This document shows, piece by piece, positions 31,962 through 41,344 of a stretch of DNA of 50,026 nt; the first letter of the stretch is position 1; each line of letters begins with the position of its first letter. Made by a program: the position numbers and the translations under genes. Location of the stretch: the NCBI GenBank assembly GCA_910578385.1, contig CAJTQV010000009.1, positions 73,022 to 123,047 of the forward strand, written 5' to 3'. This DNA is from an uncultured Muribaculaceae bacterium (GTDB lineage Bacteria > Bacteroidota > Bacteroidia > Bacteroidales > Muribaculaceae). Below the pieces are notes generated by a model. The model was not told the origin of the DNA and searched no databases. It saw only the letters and a list, made by a program, of their open reading frames with translations.

Positions 31962-33164
31962 TCACTCGGTTTTCCATGTCAGGGTGTCTACCCAGTTGCG
32001 GAAGTCTGCGAAAGAACCCTTGAAACGGTTGATGTCTACGGTGCGGTTTATGCCCTGTATGTCACCATCTTCGGTGAACTGCCAGATTATCCAGTGACGC
32101 AGGTTGGGTAACTGCTTTACTCCATATCTCGCTATCCACAGCTCATACTCCTCGAATCCCTGATTCTTGAGGTAGTCATTGTAGAAACTTGTATAGGTGT
32201 ATAGAATCGGCTTGACTCCGTAGTGCTCCTCCATAGCCTCAAGCCATTTGTGAGCGTCGGCAATGACCTGCTTGCCATTCTTGCGCATCACGCTGTTTGG
32301 CAATTCAATGTCGAGAATAGGGGGGAGGTCTCCCGATTTAAGCGGAGTGTTGTCGATGAAGTTCTTGATCTGTGTATCGACCGACGACATGTTGGTCAGG
32401 AAGTGGTAGGCACCTACATACAGGCCATGCGCCTTGGCTTCGGCAAAACGCCGGTTGAACAGCTTGTCCTGCACCGTCGTGCCCTCGGTTGACTTGCATA
32501 CCACGAAATATATCGGCTGTAAATAGGGAGTCTTGCCCTGAACATACTGCCCCACACTGTCGCAATAGAGCGCGAGGTCATTCCAATCTATATCGGGTTG
32601 ATGCACTGAGATGTCAAGACCATACACGCGGTTGCCGACAGTAAAACGCTGCCCGGCCGGTAAGTCAAGCTGTCCATCCTTCCATATGCCGAACGCTATC
32701 TTTCCATCTTCGTAGTCAAGACGGCCGAGTCCGGACTCCATACCCTCTTTCCACATGCCGTAATATTGGTCACCGTTAAGGTAATGACATGATCCATAGC
32801 CGTCGGGCTTGTTGTCGCGTATTCCGCCACGATAAACAAGTTGCGGTGTGGTTATGGTGCCTTCGGTTATTTGTCCATCAACCCATTCACCACTTATCAC
32901 AATGCCATCCTTTTCAAGACTACCCTGGCCACCCGGCTCACCCCAGCGCCACTGACCGGTGTAATGACCACCCTCGTAACTCTTCTCAACGGTTATCTCA
33001 CCGGTTTCCATGAGCACAATGTATATGCCGAGCACAATGAGTATGACCAGAACACACGCAAATATGGAGAGCTGCCATTTCTTGAACTTTCCGATGAATT
33101 TCTTTACTCCGCCAGGTGCCGGAGAGGGTGACGAGGGCTTGTTGCCATTAGCTTTATTATTCAT
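31962..33164 (-). CDS. Membrane-anchored MORN-repeat GH25 muramidase
   Basis: A 400-residue protein. A basic, Pro/Ser-rich N tail (~1-30) precedes one membrane helix (~31-53, QLSIFACVLVILIVLGIYIVL). Next are about four degenerate MORN repeats (~64-165; YTGQWRWGEPGGQG, YRGGIRDNKPDGYG, YYGMWKEGMESGLG). Then comes a glycoside hydrolase 25 domain (~178-400) with YGLDISVHQPDIDW and the catalytic PPILDIELP (Asp-x-Glu). GH25 enzymes cut the MurNAc-GlcNAc bond. Anchoring by an N-terminal helix with MORN between is unusual for a lysozyme and suggests a housekeeping wall role rather than lysis. The topology (catalytic part in the periplasm) is inferred. Confidence 0.9.
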   Translation of the reverse strand: MNNKANGNKPSSPSPAPGGVKKFIGKFKKWQLSIFACVLVILIVLGIYIVLMETGEITVEKSYEGGHYTGQWRWGEPGGQGSLEKDGIVISGEWVDGQITEGTITTPQLVYRGGIRDNKPDGYGSCHYLNGDQYYGMWKEGMESGLGRLDYEDGKIAFGIWKDGQLDLPAGQRFTVGNRVYGLDISVHQPDIDWNDLALYCDSVGQYVQGKTPYLQPIYFVVCKSTEGTTVQDKLFNRRFAEAKAHGLYVGAYHFLTNMSSVDTQIKNFIDNTPLKSGDLPPILDIELPNSVMRKNGKQVIADAHKWLEAMEEHYGVKPILYTYTSFYNDYLKNQGFEEYELWIARYGVKQLPNLRHWIIWQFTEDGDIQGINRTVDINRFKGSFADFRNWVDTLTWKTE

Positions 33165-33363
33165 AGCGCAGAGGGTTTTTATTCACTTTCTAACAACTGA
33201 GTCCCTACTTTGATTAAATAAATCACCTTTTTTACCACTATTTTGCCGTCAGTGACCTTGTCTCCCTCAATCCGATGCCGTGAAGGTAAAATAAAAACTT
33301 TTCACAGTCGTTAATTATTAGACGTTTCTACAGCTTATAAGAACGTGCTTACGGTATAGGACA

Positions 33364-33636
33364 ATGAAAAAAGATAATGACAGTTTGCAGGATCTTCTCG
33401 GTGAGATTCCTATGGATGTACAGATGAGGACAAAGTTGTCGGTGGCCATAGCCAACCGCATCGAAGCCCTCATGCGTGCCGAGGGACTATCTAAGAAGCA
33501 GTTTGCCGACGCTCTCGGCCGTCGTCCGAGCGAGATTACTAAATGGCTCAGTGGCGAGCATAATTTCACAATAGCGACACTTGCCCGTCTCTCAGCGTTT
33601 TTCGGGGAGGCTATTATCTCTGTGGCAAAGTCTTGA
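33364..33636 (+). CDS. XRE-family helix-turn-helix protein, orphan HigA-like
   Basis: 90 residues. The helix-turn-helix covers about 40-75: ALMRAEGLSKKQFADALGRRPSEITKWLSGEHNFTIATLARL. The size and the N-terminal tail (LLGEIPMDVQMRTKLS) resemble HigA-type antitoxins, whose toxin would sit directly before it. The 200 bp upstream has no toxin-sized frame, so it stands alone. Its last 23 bases overlap the 3' end of comEC on the other strand. A trans-acting regulator or an antitoxin remnant are both possible. Confidence 0.83.
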   Translation: MKKDNDSLQDLLGEIPMDVQMRTKLSVAIANRIEALMRAEGLSKKQFADALGRRPSEITKWLSGEHNFTIATLARLSAFFGEAIISVAKS

Positions 33637-35602
33637 CGCGCTGACTGTCATATCTGAAGGCTCCGTGCAGTCTTATGGAATGACAAGGGATGGCAAGGCT
33701 GTCGGCCGCCGACATCAACCGCGTCTCGCGCACCTTACGCACCGACGGATGTATCACAATTCTGTCAGGGTGAATTCTCTCTAAGATTTCAGGTAATTCC
33801 TCTCGTATTCCCCCGGCTATGACAAGTATGTCGCATGTCATTGCCGGGTCAGTTGTCATATGCTCTACCGTGCAGTCGCCAATCACTATGTATTTGTGTG
33901 CTATTGTGCATCCGGTGACCTGTTGGCGGGGCATCTGCAGGATTGTGTCTTTTCTGTTCATGCGTGAAAGGACGGAAACACCTCCGTTACCTTTCCGGAT
34001 TATGAACGCCTCCTCTTCCGCAGCGTTGACTGCAGGTGCGACCGATAGCAGGAAGGCGCATCCTGCCATCACACATAAAAGTTTCTTGATTCGGGTCTTT
34101 TTACTGTTGAGTAATATGGCTAACGAAGCCGCGAACAGAAGCCATAACCACACGGCTACCGGCGATGGCGAGAAATTCAATGCTGAACCCCCCTCTCCAC
34201 TAAGCCATGTGAGCATGTTCTTCAAGCACACCGGACCGAGGTCAAGAAGTGTGGCAAGCCATGTCAGATGAATGCCACACATGGTTGCTGCGAGGTAAAC
34301 TATGGCTGTAACGATGTAGGCCGGAAGCAGCGGTAGTGTGATCAGGTTGGCGGGGAGGAACGCAACCGGTACTATGCCGAAGTACCACGCAACGACACAC
34401 CATGTTCCTAAAGTAGCGGTCAGAGTTGCTAATATTGCGCGGCAAACGTTGTAGAGACTTCTGTGCCCTTGTCCGGTAATCGGATTCAGTGGGTTGACAA
34501 AGAATATCAGCGAAGCCACGCACAGGAAACTCAGCTGTAGTCCCACGTCAAACAGTGCCGATGGTGAGAAAAGCAGAATGATGGCGGTGGCGAGAAGCAG
34601 CGCGTTCCATGCCGAGTTCTTGCGTTCGAGAAACAGGCAGATCATTATTGCCATGGCCATCAGAGTGGCACGCACCGTCGAAGGTGCCCAACCCGTCAGG
34701 AAAGCGTATCCCAACAACAGTAGTGTAGATATAAGCAACCGGTAACGGTACATACCGAAAAAGTTGATTGGAAAAAGCAGCCACATTATGATTCCGGCGA
34801 TTATCGCGACGTGCATTCCGCTGAGTGCCAGAATGTGCGATATGCCGGCATCGGAAAATAAGTCGCGTGTCGAGGAATCAAGATATGCCCTGTCGCCCAA
34901 CAGGATAGTTATAAGAAAGTTCTGCGTGTCTTTGTGTAGAGGTGTCTTCTCGATAAATGCCTCGATGTTGTCGCGTGCCAGCAATGCCGCTCCGTGTGGA
35001 GTCATTTTGTGGCCTGTCACTTTAATTTCAGAGCCTTCACATCTTGTGTTGTAATAAATACCTTTGCGGTTCATTGCGCTTGCATAGCCGCTTGTGAAGT
35101 AATTTTCTGAATCCACGATGGGTTGCATCTTCAGCGGAAGCTCGACTTCATCGTCAGGTCGGGCTGTCATGGCATCGCTCCGCACAAGAAGGGTCATGTT
35201 GTCAACGTTGACAGGCATTCCCTTATCGTCCCATAATGTAGATATGGCTATAGTGGCACGGTCACCGGTTGTAGATTGTGCAACATCAAGCACTTTTCCT
35301 CGTGCGTAAATGAATTTGTCCGGATGTTCTGTTTGCCAAGGACGGTTCAGGTCGTAGGTGATTGTACCGATTCCGGCAAATAGAATCATTATCCATGCAT
35401 AGTGATACTTGTTGCGGGTGAAGCTCTTGACCGGATTCCGTGTAAGATGAATCAGCAGCAGGTATAGTCCGCAAGATGCTAAAATCAGAGACAGCCCCGT
35501 CCATAATCCGACTCCCGCAGTGCCTGCGAGTATTCCCGAAATCATTCCGGCGAGTGGAACAAGCATCGGGGCAAGCAAATCTGTTGTCTGTCGGTGTGGC
35601 AT
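33614..35602 (-). CDS. comEC: ComEC/Rec2 family DNA-uptake channel protein
   Basis: A 662-residue polytopic protein. The N part (~1-210) has hydrophobic segments and a soluble OB-like (DUF4131) domain. The competence domain (~210-500) has the conserved LSGMHVAIIAGI and LTGWAPSTVRATLMA motifs. The last 130 residues follow the final helices and only faintly resemble the metallo-beta-lactamase domain (DILVIAGGIREELPEIL). Zinc-ligand HxHxDH is missing, as in many Bacteroidetes ComEC, so nuclease activity is not expected. ComEC carries single-stranded DNA across the inner membrane. It is the last gene of the long minus-strand cluster. Confidence 0.92.
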   Translation of the reverse strand: MPHRQTTDLLAPMLVPLAGMISGILAGTAGVGLWTGLSLILASCGLYLLLIHLTRNPVKSFTRNKYHYAWIMILFAGIGTITYDLNRPWQTEHPDKFIYARGKVLDVAQSTTGDRATIAISTLWDDKGMPVNVDNMTLLVRSDAMTARPDDEVELPLKMQPIVDSENYFTSGYASAMNRKGIYYNTRCEGSEIKVTGHKMTPHGAALLARDNIEAFIEKTPLHKDTQNFLITILLGDRAYLDSSTRDLFSDAGISHILALSGMHVAIIAGIIMWLLFPINFFGMYRYRLLISTLLLLGYAFLTGWAPSTVRATLMAMAIMICLFLERKNSAWNALLLATAIILLFSPSALFDVGLQLSFLCVASLIFFVNPLNPITGQGHRSLYNVCRAILATLTATLGTWCVVAWYFGIVPVAFLPANLITLPLLPAYIVTAIVYLAATMCGIHLTWLATLLDLGPVCLKNMLTWLSGEGGSALNFSPSPVAVWLWLLFAASLAILLNSKKTRIKKLLCVMAGCAFLLSVAPAVNAAEEEAFIIRKGNGGVSVLSRMNRKDTILQMPRQQVTGCTIAHKYIVIGDCTVEHMTTDPAMTCDILVIAGGIREELPEILERIHPDRIVIHPSVRKVRETRLMSAADSLAIPCHSIRLHGAFRYDSQRVKTLPQR

Positions 35603-35631
35603 CAGCTTGATTATTGACTGTCAGATGTCAT

Positions 35632-36399
35632 TCAGCTATTGAGTTTGTCTCGGTTCCATATCTCCCATGCTTTTTCCGCCTGGCGATAGAGCATTTCAAG
35701 ACCATTTTTAACTGTGGCACCATGCTCGGCGCTTTTCTTCATGAAGAGTGTCAGTTCCGGATTATAGACCAGATCGTAGCATATATGTTTCCCGGTAATG
35801 AATTGGTAGGGGATGTCGGGCGCAACTTCTGTTTTCGGATACATGCCGAGCGGCGTTGTGTTGACTATCAGAAGGTTTTTGCTGATTACTTCTTCTGTAA
35901 GGTCTTCATAGCCGATCACGTTGATATCCTGCTGCTCCGGGTTGCGTGATACAAATGTCACTTCTATACCGAATCCTCGCAGAGAGTAGGAAACGGCCTT
36001 CGATGCTCCACCCGTACCGAGAACTAACGCGCTTTTGATGTCCGGTTTCAGCAATGGCGCGAGACTGTCGGAGAAGCCGGTCGTGTCACTGTTGTATCCT
36101 GTCAGACAAGGCATTCCATCCTCGCGCCGCCTGATTCTTACAACATTGACCGCTCCAATCTTCTGAGCATCCTCAGAAATCTCGTCAAGAAGAGACAATA
36201 TCTGTTCCTTGTAGGGTATTGTGACGTTAAGTCCTGACAGCTCCGGATGCTGTGCGAGCAGCGACGGCAACACATTGATGCTTCTGATAGGGTATAGGTC
36301 ATAATGACCGGATATGCCTTCACGCGCGAATTTCTCATTGAAATATCGCGCGGAGAAGGAATGTCCGAGTGGATAACCTATCAGTCCGAGGCTTATCAT
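35632..36399 (-). CDS. aroE: Shikimate dehydrogenase
   Basis: 255 residues. It reduces 3-dehydroshikimate with NADPH in aromatic amino acid synthesis. The substrate site is visible as IGYPLGHSFS, NVTIPYKE (catalytic Lys) and GYNSDTTGF (catalytic Asp). The nucleotide-binding loop is VLGTGGASKAVSYSL, followed by SRNPEQ. The end NGLEMLYRQAEKAWEIW is typical. It lies 11 bp after the peptidase gene and 29 bp before comEC. Confidence 0.97.
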   Translation of the reverse strand: MISLGLIGYPLGHSFSARYFNEKFAREGISGHYDLYPIRSINVLPSLLAQHPELSGLNVTIPYKEQILSLLDEISEDAQKIGAVNVVRIRRREDGMPCLTGYNSDTTGFSDSLAPLLKPDIKSALVLGTGGASKAVSYSLRGFGIEVTFVSRNPEQQDINVIGYEDLTEEVISKNLLIVNTTPLGMYPKTEVAPDIPYQFITGKHICYDLVYNPELTLFMKKSAEHGATVKNGLEMLYRQAEKAWEIWNRDKLNS

Positions 36400-36410
36400 G
36401 GAGCTGTATT

Positions 36411-38372
36411 TTACCAGATTATGACTCTTTCCTCTACGGGTCTGAACATGGTGTTACCTTCCTTTATGCCGAAAGCGTCGAAGAAGGGTGCGAGGTTGCG
36501 CAAGGTGGCGTTAACACGGTTTACAGCTAATGAATGCGGGTCACTCTGTGTCCGGACAAGTATCTCTTCCGGGCGGATGTTGGAGGCCCATACCGAGGCG
36601 TAGGCGAGATAGAATCTCTGGAGTGCGCTGAAGCCATCTATCTCCGCTCCCTCTTTCTCTCCGAGGCTGTCATGATAAGCTGTCAGTGCCACACGCAAAC
36701 CACCCTGATCGGCTATATTCTCTCCGAGTGTGAATCTACCGTTGGCATGGACACCGGGTGCTACCTCGATGTTGTTGAACTGTTCCACAAGACGGTCGGT
36801 GAGTTTCTTGAACTCCTCTTCATCTTGTTTGTCCCACCAGTTCACGAGGTTGCCGTTAAGGTCATATTTGCGTCCGCTGTCATCGAATCCATGGGTCATC
36901 TCGTGGCCTATCACCACTCCGATAGCTCCGTAGTTCTGGGCATCGTCGGCATTGATGTCGAAGAAGGGTGGCTGGAGTATTCCGGCCGGGAAGCAGATCT
37001 CGTTTGTGAGAGGGGAGTAGTAGGCATTGACTGTCTGCGGGGTCATGTACCATTCCTCCTTGTCTACCGGTTTGTCCATCTTCGAGTAGTTGTCGCGAGT
37101 GAACCACTCGGAGGCGGCGAGTACATTCTCCATGTATGTTCTCGACGGATCAATCTTTATCTCGGAGTAATCTTTCCATTTGTCGGGATAGCCGATCTTG
37201 ACCTTCAGCGCGGCAAGTTTCTCAAGGGCTTTCTGCTTGGTCGCATCGCTCATCCAGCTCAGTCCGTTTATATGCTTGCCGAGTGCCGTGCGGAGGTTCT
37301 CGACAAGGTTGACCATGTATTCCTTGTTCTCTTTGGGGAAGTATTTCTTTACGTACAGCTGGCCTACGGCCTCGCCAAACATTGAGTTGGGAATGGACAT
37401 GGCGCGTTTCCAGAGCGGTTTCTTCTCTTCGACACCAGACATGACGCGGCTGAACATCTCGAAGTCTGCATCGTAGAATTCGCTCCCCAATACTCCTGTC
37501 GATGACGATACCGAACCGAAGGCCATCAGGTCTTTGATCTGTCGGTCGGTGAGGGTAGGGAAGTATTCGTTGATGAATTTCATGTACTTGGGCGAAGCGA
37601 CATTGACCCGTTTCACTTCCTCAAGTCCTGAGAGATCAAAGATTTTCCGCCAAGGGAAGACCGGATATTCCGCCTCCAGTTCCTCGATGCTGCGCACGTT
37701 GTAGCCGAGCAGCGGGTCGCGCCGTTCCTCGCGTGTTTTCTTGTGGCGTGCATATTCGGTTTCTATCTCAATGACGGTGTCGCTGACGCGTGACGCATCC
37801 TCTTCTGAGTAACCGGCAAGTCTCATGACTTTGGCTATGTACTCTCGATATGCGGCCATGATGCGGTCGTTGGTCTCATTCTTTTCGAGGTAATAGTCGC
37901 GGTCGCCGAGTCCGAGTCCCGCTTCCATCACATGAAGCATGTTTATGTCGGAATCGCCGGGGTCGGGGCCCACTCCGTAGCCGAAGAATGTGCTGTCAAG
38001 TCCGAACGATAGCCATGCTATTGTCTCGGCGAGATTGTCGCGTGAGTAGCTCTCAATGCGTTCGAGTACCGGTCGCAGAGGCTTGTTCCCCTCTTTGTCA
38101 CGACGTGGCATATCCATTCCCATGGCGTAGAGGTCGCTGATTTTCTGGGCTATCGTTCCGGGAATTTTCGAGTCGTCATCTTCCGACAGCGTTTCTATCA
38201 GGCTGCGGACATTGTCGCGTGCCGCCTCGGCAAGAACGTTGAATGTCCCGAACTGAGAGTATTCCCCTTCGAGAGGATGACTTTTCTGCCAGCCTCCACA
38301 TGCGTATCCATAAAAATCCTGACGCGGATCAACTGCCACATCCAAGTTTTCCCGGTTTATTCCTTTCTTCAT
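36411..38372 (-). CDS. pepO: M13 family (PepO/neprilysin-like) metallopeptidase
   Basis: 653 residues. The zinc motif is HEMTH at 490-494, and the third ligand Glu551 lies in ENIADQGG. The terminal HSLAVNRVNATLRNL and the final tryptophan are family hallmarks. The N terminus MKKGINRENLDVAVDPRQDFYGYACGGW begins directly at the mature-protein motif seen in Bacteroides relatives, with no signal peptide or lipobox. No better start exists upstream before the ABC-F stop. It is therefore predicted cytosolic, or has lost its export signal. Family members degrade oligopeptides. Confidence 0.93.
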   Translation of the reverse strand: MKKGINRENLDVAVDPRQDFYGYACGGWQKSHPLEGEYSQFGTFNVLAEAARDNVRSLIETLSEDDDSKIPGTIAQKISDLYAMGMDMPRRDKEGNKPLRPVLERIESYSRDNLAETIAWLSFGLDSTFFGYGVGPDPGDSDINMLHVMEAGLGLGDRDYYLEKNETNDRIMAAYREYIAKVMRLAGYSEEDASRVSDTVIEIETEYARHKKTREERRDPLLGYNVRSIEELEAEYPVFPWRKIFDLSGLEEVKRVNVASPKYMKFINEYFPTLTDRQIKDLMAFGSVSSSTGVLGSEFYDADFEMFSRVMSGVEEKKPLWKRAMSIPNSMFGEAVGQLYVKKYFPKENKEYMVNLVENLRTALGKHINGLSWMSDATKQKALEKLAALKVKIGYPDKWKDYSEIKIDPSRTYMENVLAASEWFTRDNYSKMDKPVDKEEWYMTPQTVNAYYSPLTNEICFPAGILQPPFFDINADDAQNYGAIGVVIGHEMTHGFDDSGRKYDLNGNLVNWWDKQDEEEFKKLTDRLVEQFNNIEVAPGVHANGRFTLGENIADQGGLRVALTAYHDSLGEKEGAEIDGFSALQRFYLAYASVWASNIRPEEILVRTQSDPHSLAVNRVNATLRNLAPFFDAFGIKEGNTMFRPVEERVIIW

Positions 38373-38389
38373 GATGTTTTGCTTTCTGT

Positions 38390-40342
38390 TTATTTGAGGC
38401 TTTCGAACTGTTCGGTGGCTTCCTCCCAGCGGCTCATTGCTGTTTCAAGGTCATTCTGAATCTTGGCATAGCCTTCCAGGGTCTCGGTCGAAGCATCGCC
38501 GGCGGCAATCTTGTCTTCGTATTGTTTCTGCTTGTCTTCGAGGGCTGCAATCTCCTCTTCGGCAGCTTTCACCACTTTCTCGGCACGGCTTAACGCTTTT
38601 GCCCGCTCTTTCTGCTCGGCGTAGCTGAGCTTGCGGCTCTCTTTCTCCGACAGTGAATCGTCGGCTGCTGTCGTTTCCGCAGGGCCTGTCACCGCTCTTT
38701 TTTCCGAGCGGCTGAGCTCAAGTTGCTGAAGGTTGCTGAGGTTCTTTTTGCGGAGGAACTCGTAGATGCCTCCGAGGTTCTCGCGCACGGCTCCACCTCC
38801 GAATTCGTAGACTTTCTCGACCAATCCGTCCAGAAAGTAGCGGTCATGGCTCACGACAATCACTGTGCCGTTGAAGTCGCGGATGGCTTCTTTGAGTATG
38901 TCTTTGGTCTGTATGTCAAGGTGGTTGGTCGGCTCGTCGAGAATGAGGAAGTTCACCGGTTCGAGCAGCAGCTTGATCATGGCGAGTCGGGTCTTCTCAC
39001 CCCCGGAGAGTACTTTTACTTTCTTGTCAGATGCCTCGCCGCCAAACATGAACGCTCCCAATATGTCGCGGACCTTTGTGCGCATGTCTCCGGTTGCCAC
39101 GTTGTCGATTGTCTCGAAAACTGTCAGTTCACCGTCGAGCAGCTGGGCCTGGTTCTGGGCGAAGTATCCGATTTTGACGTTATGACCTACCTTCAGCGTA
39201 CCGGTGTAAGGAATCTCGCCCATTATACATTTTACCATGGTCGATTTACCCTCGCCGTTCTTGCCGACAAAGGCAACCTTCTCTCCGCGTCTTATTGTGA
39301 ATTCGGCATGGTCAAAGACCTGATGGTCGCCATATGCCTTGCCGACATTCTCTACTATAAGAGGAAAGTCGCCCGAGCGCATGGCCGGCGGGAATTTCAG
39401 TCGCAGACGCGTGTTGTCAACCTCATCGACTTCAACGGGTACAATCTTCTCAAGTTGCTTTATGCGGCTCTGGACCTGTATGGCTTTTGTGGCCTGGTAT
39501 CGGAACCGCTCGATGAACGCCTCGATGTCGGCTATCTGTTTCTGCTGGTTCTCGTAGGCCCGCATCTGCTGTTCGACGCGCTCTTTTCTCAGCTCTACAA
39601 ACTTCGAATAATTGACCTTGTAGTCGTAGGCTTTGCCGCATGAAATCTCGATGGTGCGCTTTGTCACGTTGTCGAGGAATGCGCGGTCATGGCTTACGAG
39701 CACCACTGCCTTGGCCTTGGTCTGCATGAACTGTTCGAGCCATTGTATCGACTCTATGTCAAGGTGGTTCGTCGGCTCGTCGAGTAGAAGCACGTCGGGA
39801 CGACGCAGAAGTATCTTGGCCAGCTCGACACGCATACGCCAGCCGCCGGAAAACTCGCGCGTTGGCCGCTCGAAATCGTCACGGCTGAAACCGAGACCGG
39901 TGAGGGTTGTCTCTATCTCCGCATCCATGTTGGCCGCACCCTGCACCTCCAGACGCTCGTTGAGGAAAGTCAGACGGTCTATCAGCTTGTGATAGCCCTC
40001 CGACTCATAGTCAGTTGCATCGGCAAGCTGCTGTGTCACCCGTTCGATCTCCTCTTTAATTCCGATAAGATCGTTGAATGCCTTGCGCGTCTCGTTTATG
40101 AGGGTGGTGTCGTCCGCAAGGTTCATCTGCTGTGGCAGATAACCGATGGTCAGGTCGTTTGGACGACCTATGGAGCCGGATGTCGGCTGTTCTATCCCTG
40201 CCAGTATTTTGAGCAGTGTAGATTTTCCGGCACCGTTCTTACCGGTCAGCGCAATCTTGTCATTGTCGTTTATGACAAAGCTGATGTCGGTGAAGAGGGG
40301 ACGGGCGGAAAATTCCACACCGAGATTGTTTACTGATACCAT
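38390..40342 (-). CDS. ABC-F family ribosome-associated ATPase
   Basis: 650 residues with two ABC cassettes and no membrane part. Walker A sequences are GKNGAGKST and GKNGEGKST. Signatures are FSGGWRMRVELA and LSGGEKTRLAM, each followed by LLDEPTNHLD. The interdomain linker (~240-310, QQMRAYENQQKQIADIEAFIERF) is the arm that reaches the ribosomal P-site tRNA. A C-terminal coiled coil (~560-650) follows an acidic spacer. ABC-F proteins relieve stalled ribosomes or give antibiotic protection; housekeeping type is more likely here, from the conserved gene setting. It starts 6 bp after mlaD. Confidence 0.93.
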   Translation of the reverse strand: MVSVNNLGVEFSARPLFTDISFVINDNDKIALTGKNGAGKSTLLKILAGIEQPTSGSIGRPNDLTIGYLPQQMNLADDTTLINETRKAFNDLIGIKEEIERVTQQLADATDYESEGYHKLIDRLTFLNERLEVQGAANMDAEIETTLTGLGFSRDDFERPTREFSGGWRMRVELAKILLRRPDVLLLDEPTNHLDIESIQWLEQFMQTKAKAVVLVSHDRAFLDNVTKRTIEISCGKAYDYKVNYSKFVELRKERVEQQMRAYENQQKQIADIEAFIERFRYQATKAIQVQSRIKQLEKIVPVEVDEVDNTRLRLKFPPAMRSGDFPLIVENVGKAYGDHQVFDHAEFTIRRGEKVAFVGKNGEGKSTMVKCIMGEIPYTGTLKVGHNVKIGYFAQNQAQLLDGELTVFETIDNVATGDMRTKVRDILGAFMFGGEASDKKVKVLSGGEKTRLAMIKLLLEPVNFLILDEPTNHLDIQTKDILKEAIRDFNGTVIVVSHDRYFLDGLVEKVYEFGGGAVRENLGGIYEFLRKKNLSNLQQLELSRSEKRAVTGPAETTAADDSLSEKESRKLSYAEQKERAKALSRAEKVVKAAEEEIAALEDKQKQYEDKIAAGDASTETLEGYAKIQNDLETAMSRWEEATEQFESLK

Positions 40343-40348
40343 CTATGC

Positions 40349-41251
40349 TTAGAAGAGCTTGATTGAGATGTAGCGTTTAGGATTTGCCTTGATATCGACA
40401 ATGAGCGAGTCGATGTCGGCCGACACACGGTTCAGACGGTTGTACAGCTCGGGATCCTGGGTAAGCAGTCCGAGGGTAGAGTTCTTGTCGTTGAGCTGAT
40501 TTGAGAACTTCATCAGGTTGTCGGTAATCTCGTTGACGTTCTCCATGGTCGAAGTCAGCGGAAGTTGCTTGAGCTGAGCTGAGAGCTGAGCGAGATTTGC
40601 AGTGATTGTGTCAATCTTCACCATTGATGAGCGGGCGGATCCGACAAGCCCCGGTACGTCGCGCTTCATGGTTGTGTTGAGCCCCTGCGATGCGGCGAGT
40701 ATATTGCTGCTGATACCGTCGAGGCGGGCGATTGACTGCGACAGTGCCGGGTCAGCCACCAATGTGTTCAGGTTCATAAGCAGAGAGTCAATGCGGGGGA
40801 GAATCGTATTCACCGCCGGCATGACATCCTGTGCGAGGGCATCCATAAGTCCCGGCACATTCCGGATGTTTATGTCGGAGCCGACAGCGAGCATGTTTTT
40901 GCTCTTGCCGACCTTGATGTCAACAAATCCCTCGCCCATGAGCGACGATGAAAGCACTGCATATGAGTCGTCGGGAATACGGAGTTTCTTGTTGACGGCA
41001 AGCATGACCTTGATGTTGCCCGGATTGTCGTAGTCGTATGTAATCTCACGTACCTGGCCGACCTTGAAACCGTCAATCGACACGGGAGATGAGACAACAA
41101 GTCCGCTGACGTTGTTGCAGTTCACATAGTAGAAGTTCGCGGGACTCAGCATGTTGACCCCCTTGAGGTATTCTATGCCGAATACAAGCACGACTATCGC
41201 GCAGATTACCGAGATACCGATAATTAACTCTTTGCTCAATAACTTTTTCAT
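40349..41251 (-). CDS. mlaD: MlaD/MCE-domain lipid-binding protein
   Basis: 300 residues. One N-terminal membrane helix (~7-27) is followed by a single MCE domain (~35-115; NVSGLVVSSPVSIDGFKVGQVREI, LSSSLMGEGFVDIKVG) and a long helical tail (~120-290) rich in N, S and L. The fold hexamerises to form a lipid channel of the Mla system, which moves phospholipids between membranes. Its partners mlaE and mlaF lie 3.7 kb away on the other strand. It is next to an amidase gene, an arrangement also known from Bacteroides. Confidence 0.9.
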   Translation of the reverse strand: MKKLLSKELIIGISVICAIVVLVFGIEYLKGVNMLSPANFYYVNCNNVSGLVVSSPVSIDGFKVGQVREITYDYDNPGNIKVMLAVNKKLRIPDDSYAVLSSSLMGEGFVDIKVGKSKNMLAVGSDINIRNVPGLMDALAQDVMPAVNTILPRIDSLLMNLNTLVADPALSQSIARLDGISSNILAASQGLNTTMKRDVPGLVGSARSSMVKIDTITANLAQLSAQLKQLPLTSTMENVNEITDNLMKFSNQLNDKNSTLGLLTQDPELYNRLNRVSADIDSLIVDIKANPKRYISIKLF

Positions 41252-41344
41252 AATACCTTATTGTAATGCCTTAATGTCTTAATGTCTGTTGGTTATTTTG
41301 TGTCGGATATCGGGTTATTGTCCGCGCATCCTTCACCGTGAATC

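Noticed and set aside
33165..33363. HigB-type toxin gene before the XRE gene
   Set aside because: No frame of toxin length with an initiation region was seen on either strand.
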